Assembly: GCA_963845675.1 (NCBI GenBank)
Contig: CAWJSX010000001.1
Location: forward strand, 930,001 to 994,000
Direction: 5' to 3'
Length of the DNA: 64,000 nucleotides
DNA from: CAWJMD01 sp963845675
GTDB taxonomy: Bacteria > Actinomycetota > Actinomycetes > Actinomycetales > CAWJMD01
Position numbers and translations under genes: made by a program. Below the pieces are notes generated by a model. That model did not search any database. It had not been told where the DNA came from and worked only from the letters and a program-made list of their open reading frames with translations. Below are positions 57,244 to 64,000 of the stretch, in pieces. Position 1 is the stretch's first letter; the number at the start of each line of letters is the position of its first letter.

Positions 57244-57991
57244 GGAGCTGCTCCTACTCGGTCGATCCCGAGGTTGGGGATCCCGACCTCGTTCGTGATG
57301 ATCATGGGTAGTGCCCGGCTGGTGACGTCGGCCTGCACCACGAGCCGCACGTTGACGCGCGCCACCGTCCGCAGGGTGTCGGCGCCGGCCGTCGTCGCGG
57401 ACGTGATCGCGCTCGTGGGTGAGGTCGCGTGCGGGACGACCACGGTCCCGTCCGCCTTCAGGTACGTGAACAGCCACGGGTCGCCGCCGGTCCGGGTGGG
57501 CACGTGCCGGGTCAGCAGGCGGTCGCTCAGGGCGGTGCTGGAGAACGTCCAGTACGGGCCGCTGGTGGTGACGGCCGGGTAGCGGACCTCCCGCAGCTCA
57601 CGCGTCCCACCGGGGAGCGTCTTGATGTAGAAGGTCACCTTCACCGGCTGGGGCGACGCGGCTGCCGTGTCGATGTAGGCGTGCATCGTCAGGCTCTCGT
57701 TGGAGATCGACGTGAAGACCGGGCGGTTCAGGGGGAGCTCGCGACCCGGATCTCGGTGCCCGAGCGGATCACACGGGTCGTCTCGTTCATGGCGATCGAG
57801 GCCATGTTGGTGCTGTCGTTCTTCGCGCGGTTCTCGGTGAACGTGCGGGAGACGTTGATGACCAGGCCGACCAGCATGGTGAGCAGGAGGCTCAGCAGGG
57901 TGATGGTCACCATCATCTCGGCCAGGCTCACGCCGGCCTCGCCGTCGTGCTGCCGCCGACGGCGCAGGCCGTCTCGGAACACCCGGCTCAC
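57240..57991 (-). CDS. PilW-like minor pilin, one frame break
   Basis: GTG 57991 overlaps the upstream stop. Type III prepilin signal AGVSLAEMMVTITLLSLLL with Glu at +5 after the Gly cleavage site. The first frame stops at 57728 in a run of five C; adding one base restores NRPVFTSISNESLTMHAYID and continues to the stop at 57240. The rest is beta-rich (TFYIKTLPGGTRELREVRYP). Part of the minor-pilin complex between PilV-like and PilX-like genes. Confidence 0.82.
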
Positions 57992-59436
57992 GGGGTGATC
58001 CTCGGGTCCATGACGACCTTGTCGCCGAGCACCACGCCCACCACGGAGCCGTTGGCCGCGGCGTCGGCCCTGGGCGTGATCTGCGAGGCGGTGACCGTGG
58101 TGGTCTGGCTGGTCGAGCTGCCCCGGTAGAGCTGCCAGGTGCCGTACGGGAGCGCGATCGTGGCCTGGCCGGACCCGGACAGCACCGACCCGAACGTGTA
58201 GGCCTGGCCCGTCTGGCACCCGGGGTCGTCGACGCCGGACGGCGGGCTGACCATCTGCGCGCGAAGGAACCGGACGCTGGAGCCCACGGAGCCGACGTCG
58301 ATCGAGACGACGCCCATGGGGACGTCGACACTGGCCGACGATCCGGGCGTGGCGGCGACGGACGCCTGTCGCGTGCCTCCTGGCCATGCACCGGGGTCGA
58401 CCGACCGGCACGTGTTGGCGGCGACCTCGCTGTTGGACTCGGTGCCGGCGAAGACGTCGAAGCCGGAGGCGAACGGGTAGACCGTGAAGCGCCTGGCCGG
58501 CGACCCGCTGACACCGCCGACGACCACGGTGCCCGGGGTGGCCGAGTAGGCCGTGGTGTTGGCGAGCGTCGTGTTCATCGAGGTGTCGGGGACGACCACG
58601 CCACTGACGGGGCTGTTCGTGCCGTAGCGGACGGTGACCGTGGCCGCCGCGTCGTACTCGAAGGCGGCCGAGCCCGCGCTGCCGGCCGCCACCCCGATGG
58701 TGGTGCTCGGGTTCGCCACACCGGCGGTGTTGACGTGACCCGCCTTGCTGATGCTGATGCGGTAGTTCGTCGGGGCCACGCGCAGGATGTAGGCGCAGCC
58801 CTGGGCGTCCGTGGTCGCGGTGGGCAGCGGGCTGCCGACGGGGTTGCCCGATGCGTCGACCGGCTGTGCCACCACGGAGACGCCCGCCGTACCGGCGCCG
58901 CTGGCGTTGAGCACGGAGACGAGCAGGGTGCCCTTGGAGGGGTCGTTGATGCGCTCCTTCGGGTCGATCAGGGAGTCGGAGCGGACCGGCTCGGTGCTCG
59001 CGCGCATGCCGTCCCACGTGACCGTGACGTTGACGCGCTTGTACCGCAGCGAGCTGCTGCCGGAGCCGCAGTCGAAGTCGGCGCTGGGGTCCGAGACCCA
59101 GGCGGCGGTCTGGTTCACGCGGTAGGTCTCGGTGCCGACCTGGATCGTCCGGGCCTCGTCGAGCAGCTGGAAGACGTCGGCCTCCTCGCGGGCCCGGTCG
59201 ATCTGCGCTGCCGCGAGGTTCGCGGCGACCTGACGGGCGCGGGAGTCACGGTTGACCGTGATGACGGAGATCAGGGTGTGGAGCACGCCGACCGAGACCA
59301 GCGCGAAGACGAAGAGCGAGACCAGCACCTCGGCGAGCGAGAAGCCGCCGTCGGTCGCCCCGCCGGCGCAGCGCCTGCGGTGCAGCGCCCGGCCCAGCGG
59401 CCTGATGCCCAGTGACCTGGTGCCCGGTGGCCTCAT
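57988..59436 (-). CDS. PilV-like minor pilin with carboxypeptidase-regulatory-like repeat domains
   Basis: 482 residues from ATG 59436; a GTG at 59460 is possible. Prepilin signal GFSLAEVLVSLFVFALVSV with Glu at +5. The stalk helix is followed by a long extracellular part. At about 165-260 there is a Cna-B/carboxypeptidase-regulatory-like beta-sandwich: LVSVLNASGAGTAGVSVVAQ, TTDAQGCAYILRVAPTNY. A second related unit begins VTVRYGTNSPVSGVVV. Such domains suggest an adhesive or stabilising minor pilin. First gene of pilV-pilW-pilX-pilD, after a FliA-like promoter. Confidence 0.82.
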   Translation of the reverse strand: MRPPGTRSLGIRPLGRALHRRRCAGGATDGGFSLAEVLVSLFVFALVSVGVLHTLISVITVNRDSRARQVAANLAAAQIDRAREEADVFQLLDEARTIQVGTETYRVNQTAAWVSDPSADFDCGSGSSSLRYKRVNVTVTWDGMRASTEPVRSDSLIDPKERINDPSKGTLLVSVLNASGAGTAGVSVVAQPVDASGNPVGSPLPTATTDAQGCAYILRVAPTNYRISISKAGHVNTAGVANPSTTIGVAAGSAGSAAFEYDAAATVTVRYGTNSPVSGVVVPDTSMNTTLANTTAYSATPGTVVVGGVSGSPARRFTVYPFASGFDVFAGTESNSEVAANTCRSVDPGAWPGGTRQASVAATPGSSASVDVPMGVVSIDVGSVGSSVRFLRAQMVSPPSGVDDPGCQTGQAYTFGSVLSGSGQATIALPYGTWQLYRGSSTSQTTTVTASQITPRADAAANGSVVGVVLGDKVVMDPRITP

Positions 59437-59490
59437 GGTGGCGTGTGTCTCCTCGCGCACGGGCCGAGACCTGTCTCGACCGACATCTCG

Positions 59491-59519
59491 CTATCGACGG
59501 CCGCGACGGGCGACTTGAG
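59491..59519 (-). promoter_or_regulatory. Sigma-28/FliA-like promoter of the pilV operon
   Basis: Reverse strand CTCAAG (59519-59514), 17 bases, CGATAG (59496-59491). Upstream lies ACCCGTTCGGACG, similar to the block before the other pilus promoters. About 55 bases to the pilV ATG. Confidence 0.68.
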
Positions 59520-59560
59520 CAGTCGCCGCGCGTCCGAACGGGTGGTGTGACGAACACCGC

Positions 59561-59591
59561 GAGGGACGGCCCCCGGTGGGGGCCGCCCCTC
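59561..59591 (-). terminator. Terminator hairpin after the pilin gene
   Basis: GAGGGACGGCCCCC (59561-59574) pairs with 59578-59591, one mismatch, loop GGT. It lies 31 bases after the pilin stop and before the pilV promoter, so it isolates the highly expressed pilin. Confidence 0.75.
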
Positions 59592-59621
59592 GTGGGACGA
59601 GCAGGCTCAGGGAGCCTCAGA

Positions 59622-60020
59622 TCACGGGTTCTCGCTGTCGACGATCACACCGGTCGAGCTGTCGTAGGTGAACGTGCGGCCGGGCAGGTTGGCGTGGGTG
59701 CCGGTCAGCGTGTAGGCCAGGTCCGTCTCTGCGACTGCGACGGTGACACCCGCGGTCGGGTTGTACCCCTCGGCCGTGAGCTCAGCGCCGGTCAGGCCGT
59801 CGTACGAGCCGTTCTCGTCCACGGCGTAGGACTCGGCCGCGGTCGTGGCGTTCTTGACCGAGGACTCGACCTGGCCGACCCAGCCCTTCTCACGCTGGTT
59901 GAGGAAGGTCGGGATGGCGATCGCGGCGAGGATGCCGATGATGATGATCACGACGAGGAGCTCGATCAGGGTGAAGCCCTGGTCCTTCTCCTCCATGGAC
60001 TTGCGGATGCGAGCGAGCAT
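59622..60020 (-). CDS. Type IV major pilin (prepilin)
   Basis: 132 residues, ATG 60020 with GGGGAG upstream. Classic prepilin: 15-residue leader MLARIRKSMEEKDQG, cleavage before FTLIELLVVIIIIGILAAIA with Glu5, and PTFLNQREKGWVGQVESS. A small C-terminal beta domain follows (GLTGAELTAEGYNPTAGV); no disulfide pair. Solitary gene between a FliA-like promoter and a terminator, as expected for the major subunit. Confidence 0.93.
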   Translation of the reverse strand: MLARIRKSMEEKDQGFTLIELLVVIIIIGILAAIAIPTFLNQREKGWVGQVESSVKNATTAAESYAVDENGSYDGLTGAELTAEGYNPTAGVTVAVAETDLAYTLTGTHANLPGRTFTYDSSTGVIVDSENP

Positions 60021-60088
60021 TCTGCGCTCCCCTTCGATCTATGTGAGAGCCGCCCGCTGGTGGGAGTCCGGCTCGTTGACAGGTGAGA

Positions 60089-60115
60089 TATCGGCCTCCC
60101 AGCGGGTGCCTTGAG
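60089..60115 (-). promoter_or_regulatory. Sigma-28/FliA-like promoter of the pilin gene
   Basis: Reverse strand CTCAAG (60115-60110), 15 bases, CCGATAT ending near 60089 (GGCCGATATC), the closest of the four to the GCCGATAA consensus. Upstream: GACGGTTAGACCGTTCGGG at 60146-60164, shared in outline with the pilM promoter. 68 bases to the ATG. Confidence 0.75.
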
Positions 60116-60176
60116 CCCGGGCGGACTAATTCCTCGTCCGATGCCCCCGAACGGTCTAACCGTCACGCAGCGCACG

Positions 60177-60211
60177 CGAGGGGCCCCAGCGCGGCGCGCG
60201 GGAGCCCCTCG
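60177..60211 (-). terminator. Terminator hairpin after pilC
   Basis: CGAGGGGC (60177-60184) pairs with GCCCCTCG (60204-60211), 8-bp perfect stem, 19-base GC-rich loop with further pairing. Begins 29 bases after the pilC stop and precedes the pilin promoter. Confidence 0.65.
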
Positions 60212-60240
60212 GGCACAACAGTTCTGGACGGTTGAAGGTT

Positions 60241-61464
60241 CTACTGGATCAGGTCGAAGACCTTGAAGATCGGCATGTACAGGGCGATGATCATGGATCC
60301 GATGAGGGCACCGAGGACGGCGATCATCAGCGGCTCGATGAGGCTCGTGAGCGCCTCGGTCGTCGACTCGACCTCCTGGTCGTAGAAGTCGGCCAGCTTG
60401 CCCAGCATGGTGTCCATCGCACCGGTGTCCTCACCGACGGCGAGCATCTGCACCATCATCGCGGGGAAAACCTTGTGGTCGGCCAGCGGGCCGGCGAGCG
60501 AGTCACCCTTGCGCACGCTCTCCTGCACGTCCCTGGCCGCGCGCTCGAGCACCAGGTTGCCGCTGGTCTCGCCCACGATCTCGAGGCTCTGCAGGATGGG
60601 CACGCCGGAGCGGATCATCGTGCCGAGGTTGCGCGCGAAGCGCGCCAGGGCGACCTTCGCGAACAGGTCGCCGAAGACCGGCACCTTGAGCTTGAGCGGG
60701 TCGATGACGCTGCGCACGCGGTGCTCGTGCTTGACCCGGCCCCACGTCAGGGCGAAGACGATGAGACCGACCAGCCCGACCGGGGCCATGATCTTCATGG
60801 CGCTGCTGAGGAAGACCAGGGCCTTCGTGGGGGCCGGCAGCTCGCCGCCGAGGCTGGTGAACATGCCGGCGAAGACCGGCACGATGAACAGCAGCATGCC
60901 GACGACGGCGATGATCGCGATGACGAACACGACCACGGGGTAGGTCATCGCGGCCTTGATCTTGCCGCGCAGCCTCACCTCGGCCTCGAAGTTGGTGGCG
61001 ACCGACAGCAGGGTCGTGTCGAGGAAGCCGCCGACCTCTCCGGCCCGGCACATGTTGATCATGATCGGTGGGAACACGCGCGGGTGCTTCGCCAGCGAGT
61101 TCGACAGCGAGCCCCCGGCCTCGACCTCGTTGCGGACCGCGGTGAGCGCTTCGCGCAGGCCCTTGCTCTCGGTCTGCTCGGCGAGGATGGACAGCGCACG
61201 CAGCATCGAGAGGCCGGAGTTGATCATGGTCGCGAACTGCCGCGACATGATCGCCAGGTCCTTGAGCTTGACCCGGTTGCTGCCCGGGAGGTTGAGCTCC
61301 TTGTTCATGCCGGTGCCCTGCTCGCGCACCGACATGGGCGCGTAGCCCATGTTCTTGAGCTTGGTGACGAGCGCCGCCTCGTTCGGGGCCTCGAGCTTGC
61401 CGGTGACGAGCTTGCCCGTCCGGTCGCGGACGGAGTACTCGTAGGTCTTGGTGGCGGTCGCCAT
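60241..61464 (-). CDS. pilC: Type IV pilus platform protein PilC
   Basis: 407 residues, ATG 61464. Inner-membrane platform coupling the motor ATPases to pilus growth. Two GspF domains: first ...DLAIMSRQFATMINSGLSML then RVFPPIMINMCRAGEVGGFL, second LARFARNLGTMIRSGVPIL and FPAMMVQMLAVGEDTGAMD. Three membrane segments, e.g. about 171-201 and the C-terminal LIEPLMIAVLGALIGSMIIA. 11 bases after pilT. Confidence 0.95.
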   Translation of the reverse strand: MATATKTYEYSVRDRTGKLVTGKLEAPNEAALVTKLKNMGYAPMSVREQGTGMNKELNLPGSNRVKLKDLAIMSRQFATMINSGLSMLRALSILAEQTESKGLREALTAVRNEVEAGGSLSNSLAKHPRVFPPIMINMCRAGEVGGFLDTTLLSVATNFEAEVRLRGKIKAAMTYPVVVFVIAIIAVVGMLLFIVPVFAGMFTSLGGELPAPTKALVFLSSAMKIMAPVGLVGLIVFALTWGRVKHEHRVRSVIDPLKLKVPVFGDLFAKVALARFARNLGTMIRSGVPILQSLEIVGETSGNLVLERAARDVQESVRKGDSLAGPLADHKVFPAMMVQMLAVGEDTGAMDTMLGKLADFYDQEVESTTEALTSLIEPLMIAVLGALIGSMIIALYMPIFKVFDLIQ

Positions 61465-61475
61465 CGTGCGCTCCC

Positions 61476-62756
61476 TCAGGCCCGGCCGGTCAGGCGGTTG
61501 AAGTCCTCGACGTGGTGGCACTTCTCGAGGCCCTGCTCGTAGCTGATGCGGTTGGTGCGCACCAGGTCTGCGAGGTGCTGGTCCATCGTGTGCATGCCGT
61601 GCTGCGCTCCTGCCTGCATGGACGAGTAGATCTGGTGGGTCTTGCCCTCGCGGATCAGGTTGCGCACCGCGGCGGTCGCCTGGAGCACCTCGGTGGCGAC
61701 CACGCGCCCGCGTCCGTCCTGCGTCTTGCAGAGGGTCTGGCAGACGACCCCTTGCAGGGAGCCGGCCAGCATCACGCGGACCTGCTGCTGCTGCTCGGGC
61801 GGGAAGACGTCGATGACGCGGTCGATGGTCTGTGCCGCGTCCTGCGTGTGCAGGGTGGCGAAGACCAGGTGGCCGGTCTCGGCGGCGGTCAGCGCCACCG
61901 AGATGGTCTCGAGGTCACGCATCTCGCCGACCAGGATGATGTCGGGGTCCTGGCGCAGGACGTGCTTGAGGGCGTTGGCGAAGGACTTGGTGTCCTCGCC
62001 CACCTCCCGCTGGTTGATCAGGCAGCTCTTGTGGCGGTGGAGGAACTCGATCGGGTCCTCGACCGTCATGATGTGGCCGTGCCGGGTGCGGTTGGCCAGG
62101 TCGATGAGCGAGGCGAGCGTCGTCGACTTGCCGGAGCCGGTCGGACCGGTGACCAGCACCATGCCACGGGGGAGCCCGGCGAAGTTGCTGACGGCCGGCG
62201 GGATGCCGAGGTCCTCGAGCGGCTTGATCTCGTAGGGGATCACGCGGAACGCGGCACCGATCGACTCGCGCTGACGGTAGATGTTGACGCGGAAGCGCGA
62301 GCGGCCGGGCAGCGAGTAGGCGAAGTCGAGCTCGAGCTCGCCCTCGAACTTCTCCCGCTGCTTCTGCGTGAGGATCGCGTAGAGGACCCGCTGGAGGGCC
62401 ATCCGCTCCATCACGGGCTGGTCGTCGATCGGCTGAAGCTCGCCACGCAGGCGGAGCATCGGGTGCGCCCCGCTGCTGAGGTGCAGGTCGGACGCACCGC
62501 GGTCGAGCATCTCGCTGAGCAGGTCGGCGAGGACGAAGTCACCCTCCTCGACCTGCGCCTCGGTGGTCTGGCGGCCGAGGGTCTTGGCCTTCGCCGTCGC
62601 GACGCCCGGGGCGGGCTGGGTGGGCGGCAGTGGCGCGGTCGCCGCGTGCGCGCCGTACTCCGCGGTCGGGGAGGCGGTCGGTGCCGCCGGAGCGGCGTCG
62701 CGGAACGCGAACGCCTCCGGCGAGTAGCCCTGCTGGTTCGGCTGGCCGCTGCTCAC
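61476..62756 (-). CDS. pilT: Type IV pilus retraction ATPase PilT
   Basis: 426 residues from GTG 62756 with GGGGAG four bases upstream. A disordered Ala/Pro/Thr-rich N-terminal tail (about 1-70) is longer than in proteobacterial PilT. Core: ADLLSEMLDRGASDLHLSSG, Walker A VTGPTGSGKSTTLASL, Asp/His boxes in MTVEDPIEFLHRHKSCL and ILVGEMRDLETISVAL, HLVFATLHTQDAAQ. No zinc cysteines, separating it from PilB. The AIRNLIRE-like retraction motif reads AVRNLIREGKTHQI. Confidence 0.94.
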   Translation of the reverse strand: MSSGQPNQQGYSPEAFAFRDAAPAAPTASPTAEYGAHAATAPLPPTQPAPGVATAKAKTLGRQTTEAQVEEGDFVLADLLSEMLDRGASDLHLSSGAHPMLRLRGELQPIDDQPVMERMALQRVLYAILTQKQREKFEGELELDFAYSLPGRSRFRVNIYRQRESIGAAFRVIPYEIKPLEDLGIPPAVSNFAGLPRGMVLVTGPTGSGKSTTLASLIDLANRTRHGHIMTVEDPIEFLHRHKSCLINQREVGEDTKSFANALKHVLRQDPDIILVGEMRDLETISVALTAAETGHLVFATLHTQDAAQTIDRVIDVFPPEQQQQVRVMLAGSLQGVVCQTLCKTQDGRGRVVATEVLQATAAVRNLIREGKTHQIYSSMQAGAQHGMHTMDQHLADLVRTNRISYEQGLEKCHHVEDFNRLTGRA

Positions 62757-62818
62757 GGCGCTCCCCTCATCGGTTGTCTCGTTGTGCACGCCTCGTCGGG
62801 ATCTGCTGGTTCTCCTGC

Positions 62819-62847
62819 TCATCGGCCCGTCCGGGGCCACCCTTGAG
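62819..62847 (-). promoter_or_regulatory. Sigma-28/FliA-like promoter ahead of pilT-pilC
   Basis: Reverse strand CTCAAG (62847-62842), 17 bases, CGATGA (62824-62819). Lies in the 126 bases between pilB and pilT, 63 bases before the GTG, so pilT-pilC can be transcribed apart from pilB. Confidence 0.68.
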
Positions 62848-62882
62848 GTGTCGGATCGGTGCTCCCCGAGCGTGACCGTCCG

Positions 62883-64000
62883 TCACGCGACGACGCGGAG
62901 GATCTCCTCGATCGAGGTCACTCCCCCGGTGACCTTCGCCCAGCCGTCGTCGCGCAGCGAGACCATGCCCTGGGAGGAGGCCGTCTTCTCGATCTCGGCG
63001 GCCGAGGCGCGGGCGACCGCGAGGCGCTCGATCTCCTCGCTGACGCTCATCACCTCGTGCAGAGCCAGCCGGCCCTTGTACCCGGTGCGCGAGCACGCGG
63101 AGCACCCCACGGGGCGGTACAGGGTGGGGGTCGACTCGCCGGGGCTCCACGGGAACCGCGCGCCGGTGAGCTCGGCCTCGCTCGGCTCGTACTCCTCCTT
63201 GCACTTGGAGCACAGCCGCCGCGCGAGCCGCTGGGCGAGCACGCTGTCGAGGGCGGAGCCGACCAGGAAGGGCTCGATGCCCATCTCGGTCAGGCGGGTG
63301 ATGGCGGACGGCGCGTCGTTGGTGTGCAGGGTCGACAGCACGAGGTGACCGGTCAGCGAGGCCTCGATCGCGATCTGGGCGGTCTCGTGGTCGCGGATCT
63401 CGCCGATCAGCACGACGTCGGGGTCGGACCGCAGGATCGAGCGCAGCGCGGACGAGAAGGTCAGGCCCGCCTTGGGGTTGACCTGCACCTGGTTGATGCC
63501 CGGCAGCCGGTACTCGACCGGGTCCTCGACCGTGATCACGTTGATCTCGGGCTTGGAGACGATGTTGAGCGTGGCGTAGAGGGTCGTCGACTTCCCGGAC
63601 CCGGTCGGTCCGGTCACGAGGATCATCCCGTAGGGCTTGACGTAGCTGGTCCGGTAGCGCTCGAAGTTGCTGTCGGAGAACCCGAGGTCGGCCAGGTCGA
63701 GCCGCGCGGTCGAGTTGTCCAGCACACGCATGACGACCTTCTCGCCCCACACGGTCGGCAGGGTCGCCACGCGCAGGTCGATCTTCTTGCCGTTGGTCGT
63801 GACGGAGAGGCGCCCGTCCTGCGGGATCCGGCGCTCGGCGATGTCGATGTCCGACATGATCTTGAGTCGCGACACCACTCCGCTGGCGATCTGCTTGGGC
63901 GAGCGCATCACCTCGTGCAGCACGCCGTCGATGCGGTAGCGGACACGCAGCTCGTGCTCGGCCGGCTCGATGTGGATGTCGGACGCGCGGTCCTGGATCG
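62883..64000 (-). CDS. pilB: Type IV pilus assembly ATPase PilB/GspE (5' part outside window)
   Basis: About 372 C-terminal residues; the N-terminal MshEN-type region lies past the right edge. The frame is open to 64000 and begins IQDRASDIHIEPAEHE. Walker A LVTGPTGSGKSTTLYATLN, Asp box INVITVEDPVEYRLPGI, Walker B VVLIGEIRDHETAQIA, HLVLSTLHTNDAPSA, and a four-cysteine zinc site (LCSKCKEEYEP and GCSACSRTGYKG). Extension motor opposed by PilT. Confidence 0.95.
   Translation of the reverse strand, partial: IQDRASDIHIEPAEHELRVRYRIDGVLHEVMRSPKQIASGVVSRLKIMSDIDIAERRIPQDGRLSVTTNGKKIDLRVATLPTVWGEKVVMRVLDNSTARLDLADLGFSDSNFERYRTSYVKPYGMILVTGPTGSGKSTTLYATLNIVSKPEINVITVEDPVEYRLPGINQVQVNPKAGLTFSSALRSILRSDPDVVLIGEIRDHETAQIAIEASLTGHLVLSTLHTNDAPSAITRLTEMGIEPFLVGSALDSVLAQRLARRLCSKCKEEYEPSEAELTGARFPWSPGESTPTLYRPVGCSACSRTGYKGRLALHEVMSVSEEIERLAVARASAAEIEKTASSQGMVSLRDDGWAKVTGGVTSIEEILRVVA

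Overview
The window is high-GC DNA with actinobacterial gene content: mIHF (mihF), RpoZ, BldD, a lipoprotein CtaC, a DUF3043 protein and an ATPase-degenerate PriA. Together with a type IV pilus cluster, this suggests a member of the Micrococcales, most likely a Cellulomonadaceae (Cellulomonas-like) bacterium. That placement is inference from synteny and style; no marker was searched.

Layout. 1-8277: cytochrome oxidase ctaC-ctaD, a degenerate cysteine desulfurase with a TusA-like protein, aat, a PfkB kinase, an ErpA/IscA-type protein, glycerate kinase and nadA. 8373-12829: an M20 dipeptidase, a DUF3043 membrane protein, an aldo/keto reductase, a small conserved protein and cobT. 12876-19663 is the accessory region: a leftward operon of an M15-type peptidase, an alpha/beta hydrolase, a TPR-sensor/trypsin-like protease, a membrane-anchored TIR protein and a TRPM-type SLOG (LSDAT) protein. 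A divergent multi-pass membrane protein faces it across a two-copy palindrome. 19556-21664: SRPBCC, DUF2332 and PH-domain proteins. 21679-32569: hisG-hisE-rpe-rsmB-fmt-def-priA-metK-coaBC-rpoZ-gmk-mihF. 32769-34736: a subtilase and an SDR, which separate mihF from pyrF. 34829-45756: the pyrimidine operon pyrR-pyrB-pyrC-(PH-like)-carA-carB-pyrK-pyrD-pyrF, with a PyrR-type RNA site in front. 45971-50929: bldD, then aroC-aroK-aroB-aroQ-efp-nusB. 51041-64000: type IV pilus genes (pilB, pilT, pilC, pilin, pilV/W/X-like, prepilin peptidase, pilM/N/O and a collagen-repeat protein).

How the genes work together. The accessory operon pairs a probable NAD-cleaving TIR enzyme with a SLOG domain of the family that binds ADP-ribose-type nucleotides, plus a protease and a hydrolase as possible effectors. 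The three junctions within hydrolase-protease-TIR-SLOG are 4-bp overlaps, so these four are probably made in fixed ratio. I regard this as the most interesting system here. The pilus genes form four transcription units, each preceded by a sigma-28/FliA-like promoter (CTCAAG, 16-17 bases, CGATA/G), which implies co-control with a motility regulon.

Data quality. About sixteen single-base frame breaks disrupt otherwise well-conserved genes (including gmk, fmt, carA and carB), often in short G/C runs. They look like sequence or assembly errors rather than biology. Frameshifted genes are annotated across their full span.
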